DNA of 12,147 nt from CBDUZS01 sp965371785. GTDB lineage: Bacteria > Fermentibacterota > Fermentibacteria > Fermentibacterales > JCC-6. Below the pieces are notes generated by a model, which did no database searches, had not been told where the DNA came from, and saw nothing but the letters and a program-made list of their open reading frames with translations. Location of the stretch: NCBI GenBank assembly GCA_965371785.1, contig CBDUZS010000070.1, positions 1 through 12,147 of the forward strand, given 5' to 3'. Each line of letters begins with the position of its first letter. Position 1 is the stretch's first letter. A program made the position numbers and the translations under genes. Positions 1 through 5,778 of the stretch are shown here, piece after piece.

Positions 1-174
1 AGCTTCTACTGTATCCTTGATGATGAAATAAGAGGTTCAGTCTGCTACAGAGACACCGGTAGCGGCTGGTATCCTAGTTCGTCTGGAGGCGCTATTGTAG
101 ACATGTTCCGCATCATCGAGGGTACTGTACCTCTCGACCGCGACACCTGGGGATCGATTAAGACTCAGCTCTGA
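1..174 (+). CDS. Secreted protein of unknown function, C-terminal 57 residues (5' end outside window)
   Basis: Frame 1 is open from the first base to a TGA at 172-174. The 57 residues contain FYCILDDE, CYRD, GSGW, DMFRII and end in RDTWGSIKTQL. They match the C-terminus of the complete protein at 3095-3766, with roughly 35 of 57 positions identical and three residues fewer, so the two are paralogs. By that comparison the full protein should be about 220 residues with an N-terminal signal peptide and should be exported. The family is not one I can name; spacing of aromatic and hydrophobic residues suggests a beta-sandwich. The similarity continues 41 bases past the stop codon. Function unknown; membership in a duplicated family is well supported. 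Confidence 0.85.
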   Translation, partial: SFYCILDDEIRGSVCYRDTGSGWYPSSSGGAIVDMFRIIEGTVPLDRDTWGSIKTQL

Positions 175-215
175 TCAGACCTTTGTTGAGTGAACCCGAA
201 ACACATTTCCTGCAG
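175..215 (+). repeat. Duplicated 3' flank, copy 1 (pairs with 3767-3807)
   Basis: The 41 bases after the stop codon of the first paralog align without gaps to the 41 bases after the stop codon of the second (3767-3807). About 31 of 41 positions are identical, and both copies finish with ACATTTCCT(G/T)CAG. Similarity stops after this point, where the polA relic begins. This marks one edge of the duplicated unit. No strong hairpin is visible, so I do not call it a terminator. Confidence 0.6.
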
Positions 216-695
216 CAGCTCCCTGGCGTAGATCACAGGATTGCGAAAGGTTCTTGGCGATTATTGCGGTATCTCCCGTAAGGTGATGGAGGGCAATGTA
301 ATCGCAAGATCAGGGAGAGTTCGTTGCGAGAGGCGGTTGGCGGGTGAGACCCAAACGATCCTGGGCAGAAGAAGGAATGTCAGTGAATTTGCAGGAGCCA
401 GGGATTAGAACAGGAAACACCTTGAAAGGATAGCAGTGAACACTACGGTTCAGGATTCGGCTGCGGACAAGTGAAGCTGGTCATGCTTCGGATTCATGAC
501 CGCCTTGCAGCAGTGCTTCCCGAAGCCCATCTGATTATGTAGGTTCACTATGAACTTGCTGTGGAGTGCCCGCCAGGACTGGCGGAAGCGGGTGAAACGG
601 TTCTGAGGGAGGAAATGGAACGTGCCTTTCATCTGGACGTGACCCTTTCCGTTGAGATCGACCGGGGCGGGAACTGGCTCGCTGCCTGGCATTGA
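216..695 (+). pseudogene. polA: DNA polymerase I (polA) C-terminal relic
   Basis: Translated piecewise, this is the end of a family A DNA polymerase. At 346-375 ETQTILGRRR matches the conserved GRRR segment. At 424-468 ERIAVNTTVQDSAAD matches the family's ERxAxNTPxQGSAAD. At 471-539 VKLVMLRIHDRLAAVLPEA matches the next helix, and 543-692 gives VHYELAVECP, LREEMERAF and GGNWLAAWH before TGA at 693-695. Lesions seen: TAG at 406-408, about three missing codons near 423, a one-base deletion at 469-470, and TAG at 540-542 (probably from CAG). The catalytic Asp of motif C (HDE) has become Tyr. Upstream, GISRK at 268-282 probably corresponds to the segment after the O helix, with about 12 codons lost before GRRR. 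The part left of 346 is less certain. The polymerase core upstream of that is gone. It cannot encode an active enzyme. Confidence 0.85.
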
Positions 696-701
696 GGGAG
701 G
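696..701 (+). promoter_or_regulatory. Ribosome-binding site setting the sulfatase start
   Basis: GGGAGG begins directly after the relic's TGA and lies four bases before ATG 706. It selects this ATG over an in-frame TTG at 652, which would add 18 residues in front of the lipoprotein signal peptide. The placement suggests the sulfatase was once the next gene of a polA operon. Confidence 0.7.
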
Positions 702-705
702 AAAG

Positions 706-2022
706 ATGAAAACGGGGAAATGGTTATCACTCGTCTTGGCCCTAGGTGCACTGTCCTGCGGGTTCCAGAAGGATTCAAGGCCAAATGTGCTTCTTGTGCT
801 GATCGATACAATAAGGGCAGACCGTCTGGGTTACATGGATTATCACAGAAACCTGACTCCAACGATTGACAGCCTTGCCCTTGAAGGCGCGCTCTTTTCT
901 TCATGCCAGAGCCAGTCCTCATGGACTCTTCCTGCAATGGCTTCAATCCTTACGGGCAAAAATTCCCGGGAACATATGGCGGGTCTGCAGTGCGATGCTT
1001 TCTACGGAGTCTCCCGCGAAATCCCATGGATGCCGCATGTTTTCAAGGCTCAGGGGTACTCCACAGCGGCCTTCTTCAATGTCTTTTTTATGAATGCTGA
1101 TTTCGGTTTTCACCGGGGCTTCGATCATTTCGACTGTTGTCCGGCTCTTGCTTCCGAGACACGCATACGCACAGCCGGTGAAACGGTGGACGCGTTTCTT
1201 GAATGGATTGAAGGGAGGAGCGCTGAGAGACCTTTCTTTGCAGCTGTACACTTTTTTGATCCCCACATTCCCTACAACCCTCCCGACCCCTGGAACACCC
1301 TTTTTACTGATCCTGGTTACCAGGGAGATTACAACAGCGACTGGGGAGGGATGTCGGAACTTAATGCGGTGAACTCCGGAACAGACACCATTCCACCCGA
1401 TGGCATTGCCAACCTTATCGCACTTTACGATGGCGAGATAGCCTACTGTGACTTTGAACTGAACAGAATGCTTGATTCACTTGATGCCCAGGGACTGCTG
1501 AGTAGCACCATCGTTGTGGTTGTGGGCGACCACGGAGAGGAATTCCTTGAACATGGCGGAATTGAGCACGGAAGAACCCTGTACCAGGAAGTCTGCCATG
1601 TTCCGCTTGTTTTCGCAGGACCTGGAGTTCCCTCCGGGTTCAGGTCTGACGAAACGATCGGCCAGATTCATATTTTTCCAACAGTCCTGGCCCTTGCGGG
1701 TATTGAAACAGAAACAGCGTCTCTTTTTTCGGAAAACTTCCAGGAAGAACCTGTACCCGCAAGTAATGTCCTCTGGCATGGGGGCGACCTGGCGAGCCTG
1801 GTTGATGGAGATAGAAAAATAATATGGAGTGTTGATGATGACATTATAGAACAGTATAACCTCTCGACCGACCCGGAAGAGCAAACCCCGATTACACCTG
1901 ATTCCGCAATGAAGGCCGGGGTGGAATGGTATTATGGGACACCCCCTTATGCCTCGGCTCCATACGTGGATATTGAAGGTGCAATGCAGCGGGATCTTAG
2001 GGACCTGGGCTACATCCGTTGA
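706..2022 (+). CDS. Sulfatase/alkaline-phosphatase-superfamily lipoprotein with Thr at the nucleophile position
   Basis: The 438-residue product starts MKTGKWLSLVLALGALSC, a probable lipoprotein signal with Cys18, so it should be exported and membrane-anchored. NVLLVLIDTIRADRLG (27-42) is the N-terminal metal-binding strand with Asp34. HFFDPH (182-187) and GDHGEE (274-279), with a later EHG (287-289), supply further metal and substrate residues. The end, LRDLGYIR, is typical of the family. In classical sulfatases the nucleophile lies in CxPxR and is matured to formylglycine. Here the segment is SSWTLPAMASILTG, placing Thr74 at the Cys position and Met78 at the Arg position. Thr nucleophiles are known in phosphotransferases of this superfamily, so a phosphoester hydrolase or transferase role is as likely as sulfatase. 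Substrate unknown. It follows the polA relic by 10 bases and has no visible promoter of its own. Confidence 0.88.
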   Translation: MKTGKWLSLVLALGALSCGFQKDSRPNVLLVLIDTIRADRLGYMDYHRNLTPTIDSLALEGALFSSCQSQSSWTLPAMASILTGKNSREHMAGLQCDAFYGVSREIPWMPHVFKAQGYSTAAFFNVFFMNADFGFHRGFDHFDCCPALASETRIRTAGETVDAFLEWIEGRSAERPFFAAVHFFDPHIPYNPPDPWNTLFTDPGYQGDYNSDWGGMSELNAVNSGTDTIPPDGIANLIALYDGEIAYCDFELNRMLDSLDAQGLLSSTIVVVVGDHGEEFLEHGGIEHGRTLYQEVCHVPLVFAGPGVPSGFRSDETIGQIHIFPTVLALAGIETETASLFSENFQEEPVPASNVLWHGGDLASLVDGDRKIIWSVDDDIIEQYNLSTDPEEQTPITPDSAMKAGVEWYYGTPPYASAPYVDIEGAMQRDLRDLGYIR

Positions 2023-2441
2023 GTCTTCAGCTCAGCATCTCCTATTCCACCAAGACCGCCGCCGAAGAGACATTCACGCACTTTCTTTCCCGGTCCAGGA
2101 AATCACGACCGCCCCGGAAGAAATAGTTCATACCCCTGGAGAAATCCCTTCGGCTTCGTTACCGAACATCAGGGCGGTTGACGAAGGAAACACAACCCCA
2201 TTCAGGGGAACCGCATTCCCTGTGTTCTCAACGAATAGCAGGCTGAAACCAGCACCTACAGCCCAGGATGACGCCTCAATGGCGGTTAGAAACCATCTTC
2301 AGGAAATCAGGGCAGGATTCCCTGGGAGATGCGCCCGACTGTTCTTTCCTCGGGCAGCACGGAAATACCACAGGGAAATACCACCGAGGGAAACACGGTT
2401 TCAGCAGTTCGAAACACCGACTGACCACATCAGGTCGGATA
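2023..2441 (+). other. Gene-poor stretch, no recognisable coding sequence
   Basis: About 420 bases lie between the sulfatase stop and the propeller remnant. One frame stays open from inside the sulfatase to 2476, but its translation is rich in Pro, Arg and Thr, resembles no family I know and has no ribosome-binding site. A short imperfect tandem motif, (G)GGAAA(T/C)AC followed by CAC or CGG, occurs three times at about 2361-2397. This may be decayed upstream sequence of the propeller gene, since WRLET near 2280 in the remnant's frame faintly recalls propeller repeats; that is weak. Confidence 0.4.
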
Positions 2442-2937
2442 ATGGATCGCTTCCAGGGCAGTCCAGCGATCACTGATGGGGTTGTATACATCCCTGCGAT
2501 TGATGGGAACCTTTACGCTTTTGGTGCAGGTCTCAAGTACACATACCTGGACGATCTGTTTGCTCAGGTGGGAGCTAACGAGCTCATAGTGACATCCTTC
2601 AACGAGGGTTGCTGTTGCGGCAGACACCATCAACTTCACCGTTACTGGTACAGGGATCAACCTGGAGTCTTCTAACCTTCTTGGCCTGTCCACCAGCCCG
2701 AATCCCTTCTCATCCAGTCTGAGCATCAGCTACAATCTTCCCGAAACAGCGCCAGTCAGGTTGTCAGTCTACGACCTATCCGGCAGGCTGGTTGAGAATC
2801 TGGAAAGTAGTTCAATATCAGCAGGCGAAAACACTTCTGTCTGGAATCCTGATCCATCTTTGCCGAACGGCTGCTACCTGATCGTGCTGGATGCAGGTGG
2901 AGAACAAACAGTCAGAAGGTGTGTGAAGCTTGGCTGA
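2442..2937 (+). pseudogene. Remnant of a secreted beta-propeller protein with a FlgD/T9SS-like C-terminal domain
   Basis: The first part reads GSPAITDGVVYIPAIDGNLYAFG (2457-2525), a classic PQQ/quinoprotein-type propeller blade. It continues as KYTYLDDLFAQVGANELIVTSFNEG. At 2610 one extra T shifts the frame. From 2611 the protein resumes as AVAADTINFTVTGTGINLES, then STSPNPFSSSLSISYNLPE, RLSVYDLSGRLVENL and NGCYLIVLDAGG, ending at TGA 2935-2937. This is the FlgD-Ig-like or type A sorting-domain fold common at the C-terminus of secreted FCB proteins. No start codon or signal peptide is visible, and a full protein would need several more blades. So this is a 5'-truncated, frameshifted relic, unless the T is a sequencing error, which would not explain the missing front. 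The intact gene was presumably for an exported protein. Confidence 0.8.
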
Positions 2938-3033
2938 AGCCTAGTTTATACTCTACTCACCTTGAGTAACCATTCCCAGAGCGAGTTGCAAGTATTTCCC
3001 GTCAGGGGTAGTGGAATCAGGGATCAACTGTTC

Positions 3034-3062
3034 TTGACATGAGGACCTTATCTTACCACAAT
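3034..3062 (+). promoter_or_regulatory. Candidate sigma-70-type promoter of the secreted paralog gene
   Basis: A perfect TTGACA (3034-3039) is followed after 17 bases by CACAAT (3057-3062), which matches four of six bases of TATAAT. It lies 33 bases before ATG 3095. Spacing and -35 are good and the -10 is weak. The sigma-factor preference of this organism is unknown. Confidence 0.45.
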
Positions 3063-3073
3063 AGAATAAGATA
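3049..3073. promoter_or_regulatory. Inverted repeat overlapping the candidate -10, possible operator
   Basis: TATCTTA (3049-3055) and TAAGATA (3067-3073) are exact reverse complements separated by 11 bases, centred on the candidate -10 element. The position would suit a repressor site, or the repeat could form a small hairpin in the 5' leader. Seven-base arms also arise by chance, so this is tentative. Confidence 0.3.
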
Positions 3074-3094
3074 GCGAAAGGAGGTTAATTTATC

Positions 3095-3766
3095 ATGAAG
3101 TCTTCTCTCGTCTGTCTGATGATCCTCGTGTCACTCATTCTTGCTGACTCATCGATGGAAGGCCGTTTCGTTGGTACCCCTTATCCTTTACCTGCTAGCG
3201 ATGGGATAGTCGACACAAATGCGTACGATCCCGAGCATGCCTACAGCACTGCCTTTGCCATCTTCACAGACTACTGGTGTGCTGATGACTTCACATCTTC
3301 ATGGGATGCTTACATTGAAATTCTCACATTCTGGGATCTCAGCACCGGCACGATGCCGACTTCAGTCGACGCATACTTCTGGGCAGATGCATCTCCCGGT
3401 CCAGGTACCGAACTCTGGGACGGGACCATTAACGGCTCCAATCTTATACACACCGACATCGGTGTGACGTTTGCCGGATACCCTATTTACATGACGGTTG
3501 CTGATCTTACCGATATCCCTCTCTTCTTCACAGCACTGTCTGGTGTAACCTACTGGACTACAATCCAGCGTACCGACGGCATCAACTTCTATTGCATCCT
3601 TGATGATGAAGTCAGCGACACGGAGTGCTACAGAGACATCGGCAGTGGTTGGGTACCCGGTTCAACCACGGGATACGATCCTACCGATATGTTCCGCATC
3701 ATCCAGGATACATGGTATCCAGCTCTCGAACGAGATACCTGGGGTTCAATCAAGATGCAGTTCTGA
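3095..3766 (+). CDS. Secreted protein of unknown function, full-length paralog of the protein ending at 174
   Basis: The 223-residue protein begins MKSSLVCLMILVSLILA, a signal peptide probably cut after Ala17, so it should be exported. A strong AGGAGG (3079-3084) sits 10 bases before the ATG. The mature part is rich in Asp, Trp, Tyr and Thr with alternating hydrophobics, suggesting a beta-sandwich. Visible landmarks are YWCADDF, PGPGTELWDG, GYPIYMTVADL, TYWTTIQR, FYCILDDE, CYRD and the tail ERDTWGSIKMQF. Three Cys in the mature region could form a disulfide. I see no catalytic motif and no known domain I can name with confidence. It is the only complete member of the pair; the partial copy ends at 174. 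Its candidate promoter and inverted repeat lie immediately upstream, so it is probably its own transcription unit. Surface or extracellular structural role is a guess. Confidence 0.85.
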   Translation: MKSSLVCLMILVSLILADSSMEGRFVGTPYPLPASDGIVDTNAYDPEHAYSTAFAIFTDYWCADDFTSSWDAYIEILTFWDLSTGTMPTSVDAYFWADASPGPGTELWDGTINGSNLIHTDIGVTFAGYPIYMTVADLTDIPLFFTALSGVTYWTTIQRTDGINFYCILDDEVSDTECYRDIGSGWVPGSTTGYDPTDMFRIIQDTWYPALERDTWGSIKMQF

Positions 3767-3807
3767 TCAAACCTCTGTAATCTGAGTCCGAAAAACATTT
3801 CCTTCAG
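3767..3807 (+). repeat. Duplicated 3' flank, copy 2 (pairs with 175-215)
   Basis: Second copy of the 41-base segment after the paralog stop codon, ungapped against 175-215 with about 31 of 41 identities. Similarity ends at CAG 3805-3807. Confidence 0.6.
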
Positions 3808-4056
3808 GGTAACAGATCTACATTCTCGAATTCAATTCCCAACACTGGCAAGAGTTCGAAAAGTATCAACTACGGGGTACCAGACTGAAAGAAGGTCGTA
3901 GTGTTTGCACCTGAGGTCTTCATCTGTTTCCATTGGGAGTATGAAGTGTCCTCTTGAGTGGGAAGTCTACGCCTGGCCTGAACTGATAATTCATTCGATT
4001 GTGGCTGTGTATATTCAACCTCGAGCCAGGAAGTTCAACCTGAGGGAAAGGGCATC
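3808..4056 (+). other. Intergenic stretch without recognisable features
   Basis: About 250 bases between the secreted paralog and the thioredoxin-like gene. I checked the forward frames by eye and found no protein similarity, no clear promoter and no strong hairpin. The frame of the following gene is open back to 3982, but without a convincing start or signal peptide there. Confidence 0.4.
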
Positions 4057-4524
4057 ATGTGCAGTGTGCTTACGTTCTCATTGACGGTGTTACAGGCAAT
4101 ATCATCACAGACATCAATCAATACAGTCGATGTGTTCTACAAGGAGTTTCCACCATCGCTGGAGACCATGGAACAGACGAATGCAGTACTGGCTGAGTTT
4201 GCGGAAGAATATGATATCATCTATCATATCATCACCGATTCAGCCTCGATCGATCTGATTCAGCTCTACAACCTGCCTGATACTCATTTCCCTTTCGCAG
4301 TTGTTGTGAACGGCAAATACTCCGCAATGATAAACGGGGAGACGATTGATTTCGTGCATTTCCCTCTTTTCATGCATGGGATCGGGAGACATGAAGGCAA
4401 CTGGTCATTGGTGCATCTGCGGAAGGTTCTCAGCGATACTTCGTTTCTGATGGATGAGAACACTCTTGTCGAGTTAGATGAATCAGGGGAGACCGAGTGT
4501 CTGGGAGAGGATGACAGCCCGTAG
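4057..4524 (+). CDS. Small thioredoxin-fold-like protein lacking CxxC, possibly exported
   Basis: The 155-residue product starts MCSVLTFSLTVLQAISSQTS. This hydrophobic stretch could be a signal peptide but has no Lys or Arg before it, so export is uncertain. The pattern that follows resembles a thioredoxin fold: strand VDVFY (24-28), a helix to about 52, strand IIYHIIT (54-60), helix IDLIQLYNL, then THFPFAVVVNGKYSA (76-90), where Pro79 sits like the cis-Pro before a strand. The CxxC expected after the first strand is absent; that place reads KEFPPSLE, and the only Cys are residues 2 and 148. So it is not a disulfide oxidoreductase; a binding or structural role is more likely. The C-terminus is acidic. 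The ribosome-binding site is weak (GAGGGA, about 10 bases upstream). Fold assignment is from pattern only and the true start is uncertain. Confidence 0.6.
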   Translation: MCSVLTFSLTVLQAISSQTSINTVDVFYKEFPPSLETMEQTNAVLAEFAEEYDIIYHIITDSASIDLIQLYNLPDTHFPFAVVVNGKYSAMINGETIDFVHFPLFMHGIGRHEGNWSLVHLRKVLSDTSFLMDENTLVELDESGETECLGEDDSP

Positions 4525-4617
4525 GCTTCCCCGTTTGATCAGAGCATCCTGCATTCACTCAGTTTCTGACAGTGCAAAGAGGCTGCAGCTACCGTCATCA
4601 ATCTGCTATTCAAGTGT

Positions 4618-4646
4618 TTGACTTTCTATATATTATCATGCATGAT
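4618..4646 (+). promoter_or_regulatory. Candidate promoter of the toxin-antitoxin operon
   Basis: TTGACT (4618-4623), 17 bases, then CATGAT (4641-4646, four of six matches to TATAAT). The -10 lies inside the 20-bp palindrome, so a protein bound there would block polymerase. Transcription would begin near 4653, close to or at the proposed ATG, implying a leaderless or very short-leader message. An alternative -10, TATATT at 4629-4634, has no matching -35. Confidence 0.4.
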
Positions 4647-4650
4647 AATA
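4631..4650. promoter_or_regulatory. Perfect 20-bp palindrome, likely antitoxin operator
   Basis: TATTATCATG followed directly by CATGATAATA is an exact reverse-complement palindrome with no spacer. It overlaps the candidate -10 and an upstream in-frame ATG (4638), and ends two bases before ATG 4653. Autorepression through a palindrome by an HTH antitoxin dimer is the usual arrangement in toxin-antitoxin operons, and this site fits that model. The palindrome is seen directly; its binding partner is inferred. Confidence 0.7.
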
Positions 4651-4652
4651 GC

Positions 4653-5171
4653 ATGAAGGAAATGGTTTCGATTTCAGAACAGCTGAAACAACGACGTCTG
4701 GACCGCGGGCTCTCACTCTCCGAGCTTGCCCGGCGGGCGGATACATCGCCTGCAACTCTATCACGTTATGAGAACGGCTGGACACGATTCGAAACGTCAA
4801 CACTGAGAAAACTGGCAATGGCTCTCGGGTGTGAACTACTAGTTGATCTGGTACCACTTGAGGCTCGTTCAACTGGAAAGATCACCAGACACGAGGCGAT
4901 CAAGCGCCTGCAAAGGCTTTTCTGGGACTGTGACTTCGACGAAGGAGAGCTGAAGAATCATCCGGTCTGGGTCGTGGAACGCGTTCTCGAATACGGTCAG
5001 CTGGAGGACACTGAGATCCTAAGGGATCTTATGGGCCACCATCGTTTTCTTGAAATCGTATCCCGGTCCAGACTCTCACCAAAGACCGAGGAATTCTGGA
5101 ACCAGATGCTGAAAAAAGAAGGAATGCCATGCACGAAAAGGTCCTATCGGAACGAATCCTGGAACTGCTGA
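4653..5171 (+). CDS. XRE-family HTH antitoxin fused to a DUF6922-like domain
   Basis: Counting from ATG 4653 the protein has 172 residues. Residues 7-63 form an XRE helix-turn-helix: SEQLKQRRLDRGLSLSELARRADTSPATLSRYENG with the recognition helix around 32-40. Residues 84-155 read KRLQRLFWDCDF, WVVERVLEYGQLED, LRDLMGHHRFLEIV and LSPKTEEFWNQML, the pattern I associate with DUF6922, a domain often encoded beside AbiEii-type nucleotidyltransferases. So one protein joins operator binding to a probable toxin-neutralising part. Possible starts are 4638, 4653 and 4662. I prefer 4653 because 4638 lies inside the palindrome; 4662 has AAGGA only one base away. No good ribosome-binding site exists, consistent with leaderless translation. 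Its 3' end overlaps the toxin gene by 43 bases, and the last dozen residues extend past the domain. Confidence 0.82.
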   Translation: MKEMVSISEQLKQRRLDRGLSLSELARRADTSPATLSRYENGWTRFETSTLRKLAMALGCELLVDLVPLEARSTGKITRHEAIKRLQRLFWDCDFDEGELKNHPVWVVERVLEYGQLEDTEILRDLMGHHRFLEIVSRSRLSPKTEEFWNQMLKKEGMPCTKRSYRNESWNC

Positions 5172-5758
5172 ACGATATTGAAGCAAATCCATCGCCGCTC
5201 CTGGAGGACTGGGTTCTGGCAGGCGACACTGCTCTGGCGCTTCGGGAGGGACACCGTGTCTCGGACGATCTGGATTTCTTTCGAACCGACGATCTGGACG
5301 TGAGGGTACTGCACGAATCACTCGGGCGGTACGGCGATTACGAAACACTGCAGGAGGCTGATCACACTCTGACCGTCCTCCTCGCGGGGATAAAACTATC
5401 GTTCTTCCGGGTGCGGGATCCATTCATCTTCGACGGAACTCCGTATCGTTTCTTCGAGATAGCCGAGCTTCGCGACATCGCTCTGATGAAACTGGTCGCT
5501 ATATCCAACCGTGGCAGCCGTAAAGACTTTGTCGATCTGTATACGATTCTCCGCCACGAATATTCACTGCTTGACTACTTCGAGCTTCTTCCCCGCAAGT
5601 ACGGTTCATCCCGGATGAACACATATCACATACTCAAGAGCCTGACCTATTTTTCTGATGCGGAGAACGAACCCATGCCGAGAATGCTGGAGCCATTTGA
5701 CTGGAATGAATGCAAGGCCTTCTTTGCCCGCGCCGCTCACGCCATCGTGCTGCCCTGA
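5129..5758 (+). CDS. AbiEii/AbiGii-type nucleotidyltransferase toxin
   Basis: The 209-residue protein is a DUF1814/AbiEii-family nucleotidyltransferase. VLAGDTALALREGHRVSDDLDFF (29-51) is the signature: nucleotide-binding turn, then the metal-binding pair Asp47 and Asp49. Further family marks are GIKLSFF (87-93), IALMKLVAISNRGSRKDFVDLYTIL (117-141) with Lys121, Arg131, Lys132 and Asp133, and a helical C-terminal half. Family members such as AbiEii and mycobacterial MenT modify RNA by nucleotide addition and stop growth, with a role in phage defence. AGAAGGA (5117-5123) gives a good ribosome-binding site for ATG 5129. The start lies inside the antitoxin gene (43-base overlap), implying translational coupling. 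One oddity is Gly-Asp-Thr (32-34) where the family usually has Gly-Gly-Thr. Reading frame and length look intact. The exact target is unknown. Confidence 0.87.
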   Translation: MHEKVLSERILELLNDIEANPSPLLEDWVLAGDTALALREGHRVSDDLDFFRTDDLDVRVLHESLGRYGDYETLQEADHTLTVLLAGIKLSFFRVRDPFIFDGTPYRFFEIAELRDIALMKLVAISNRGSRKDFVDLYTILRHEYSLLDYFELLPRKYGSSRMNTYHILKSLTYFSDAENEPMPRMLEPFDWNECKAFFARAAHAIVLP

Positions 5759-5778
5759 ACAAACGCCTGGTACTCTTC

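Noticed and set aside
175..215. Conserved 3' flank as a rho-independent terminator
   Set aside because: No stable stem followed by a T-run is visible in either copy.
652..705. Longer sulfatase start at TTG 652
   Set aside because: It would place 18 residues before the signal peptide and lies inside the polA relic; ATG 706 has GGGAGG four bases upstream.
2445..2471. Inverted repeat GATCGCT/AGCGATC with a 13-base loop as a terminator
   Set aside because: Arms are only seven bases, no T-run follows, and it lies inside the propeller coding remnant.
1934..2476. 180-codon open frame on the + strand after the sulfatase
   Set aside because: Begins inside the sulfatase gene in another frame, has no ribosome-binding site, and the translation has odd composition and no family resemblance.
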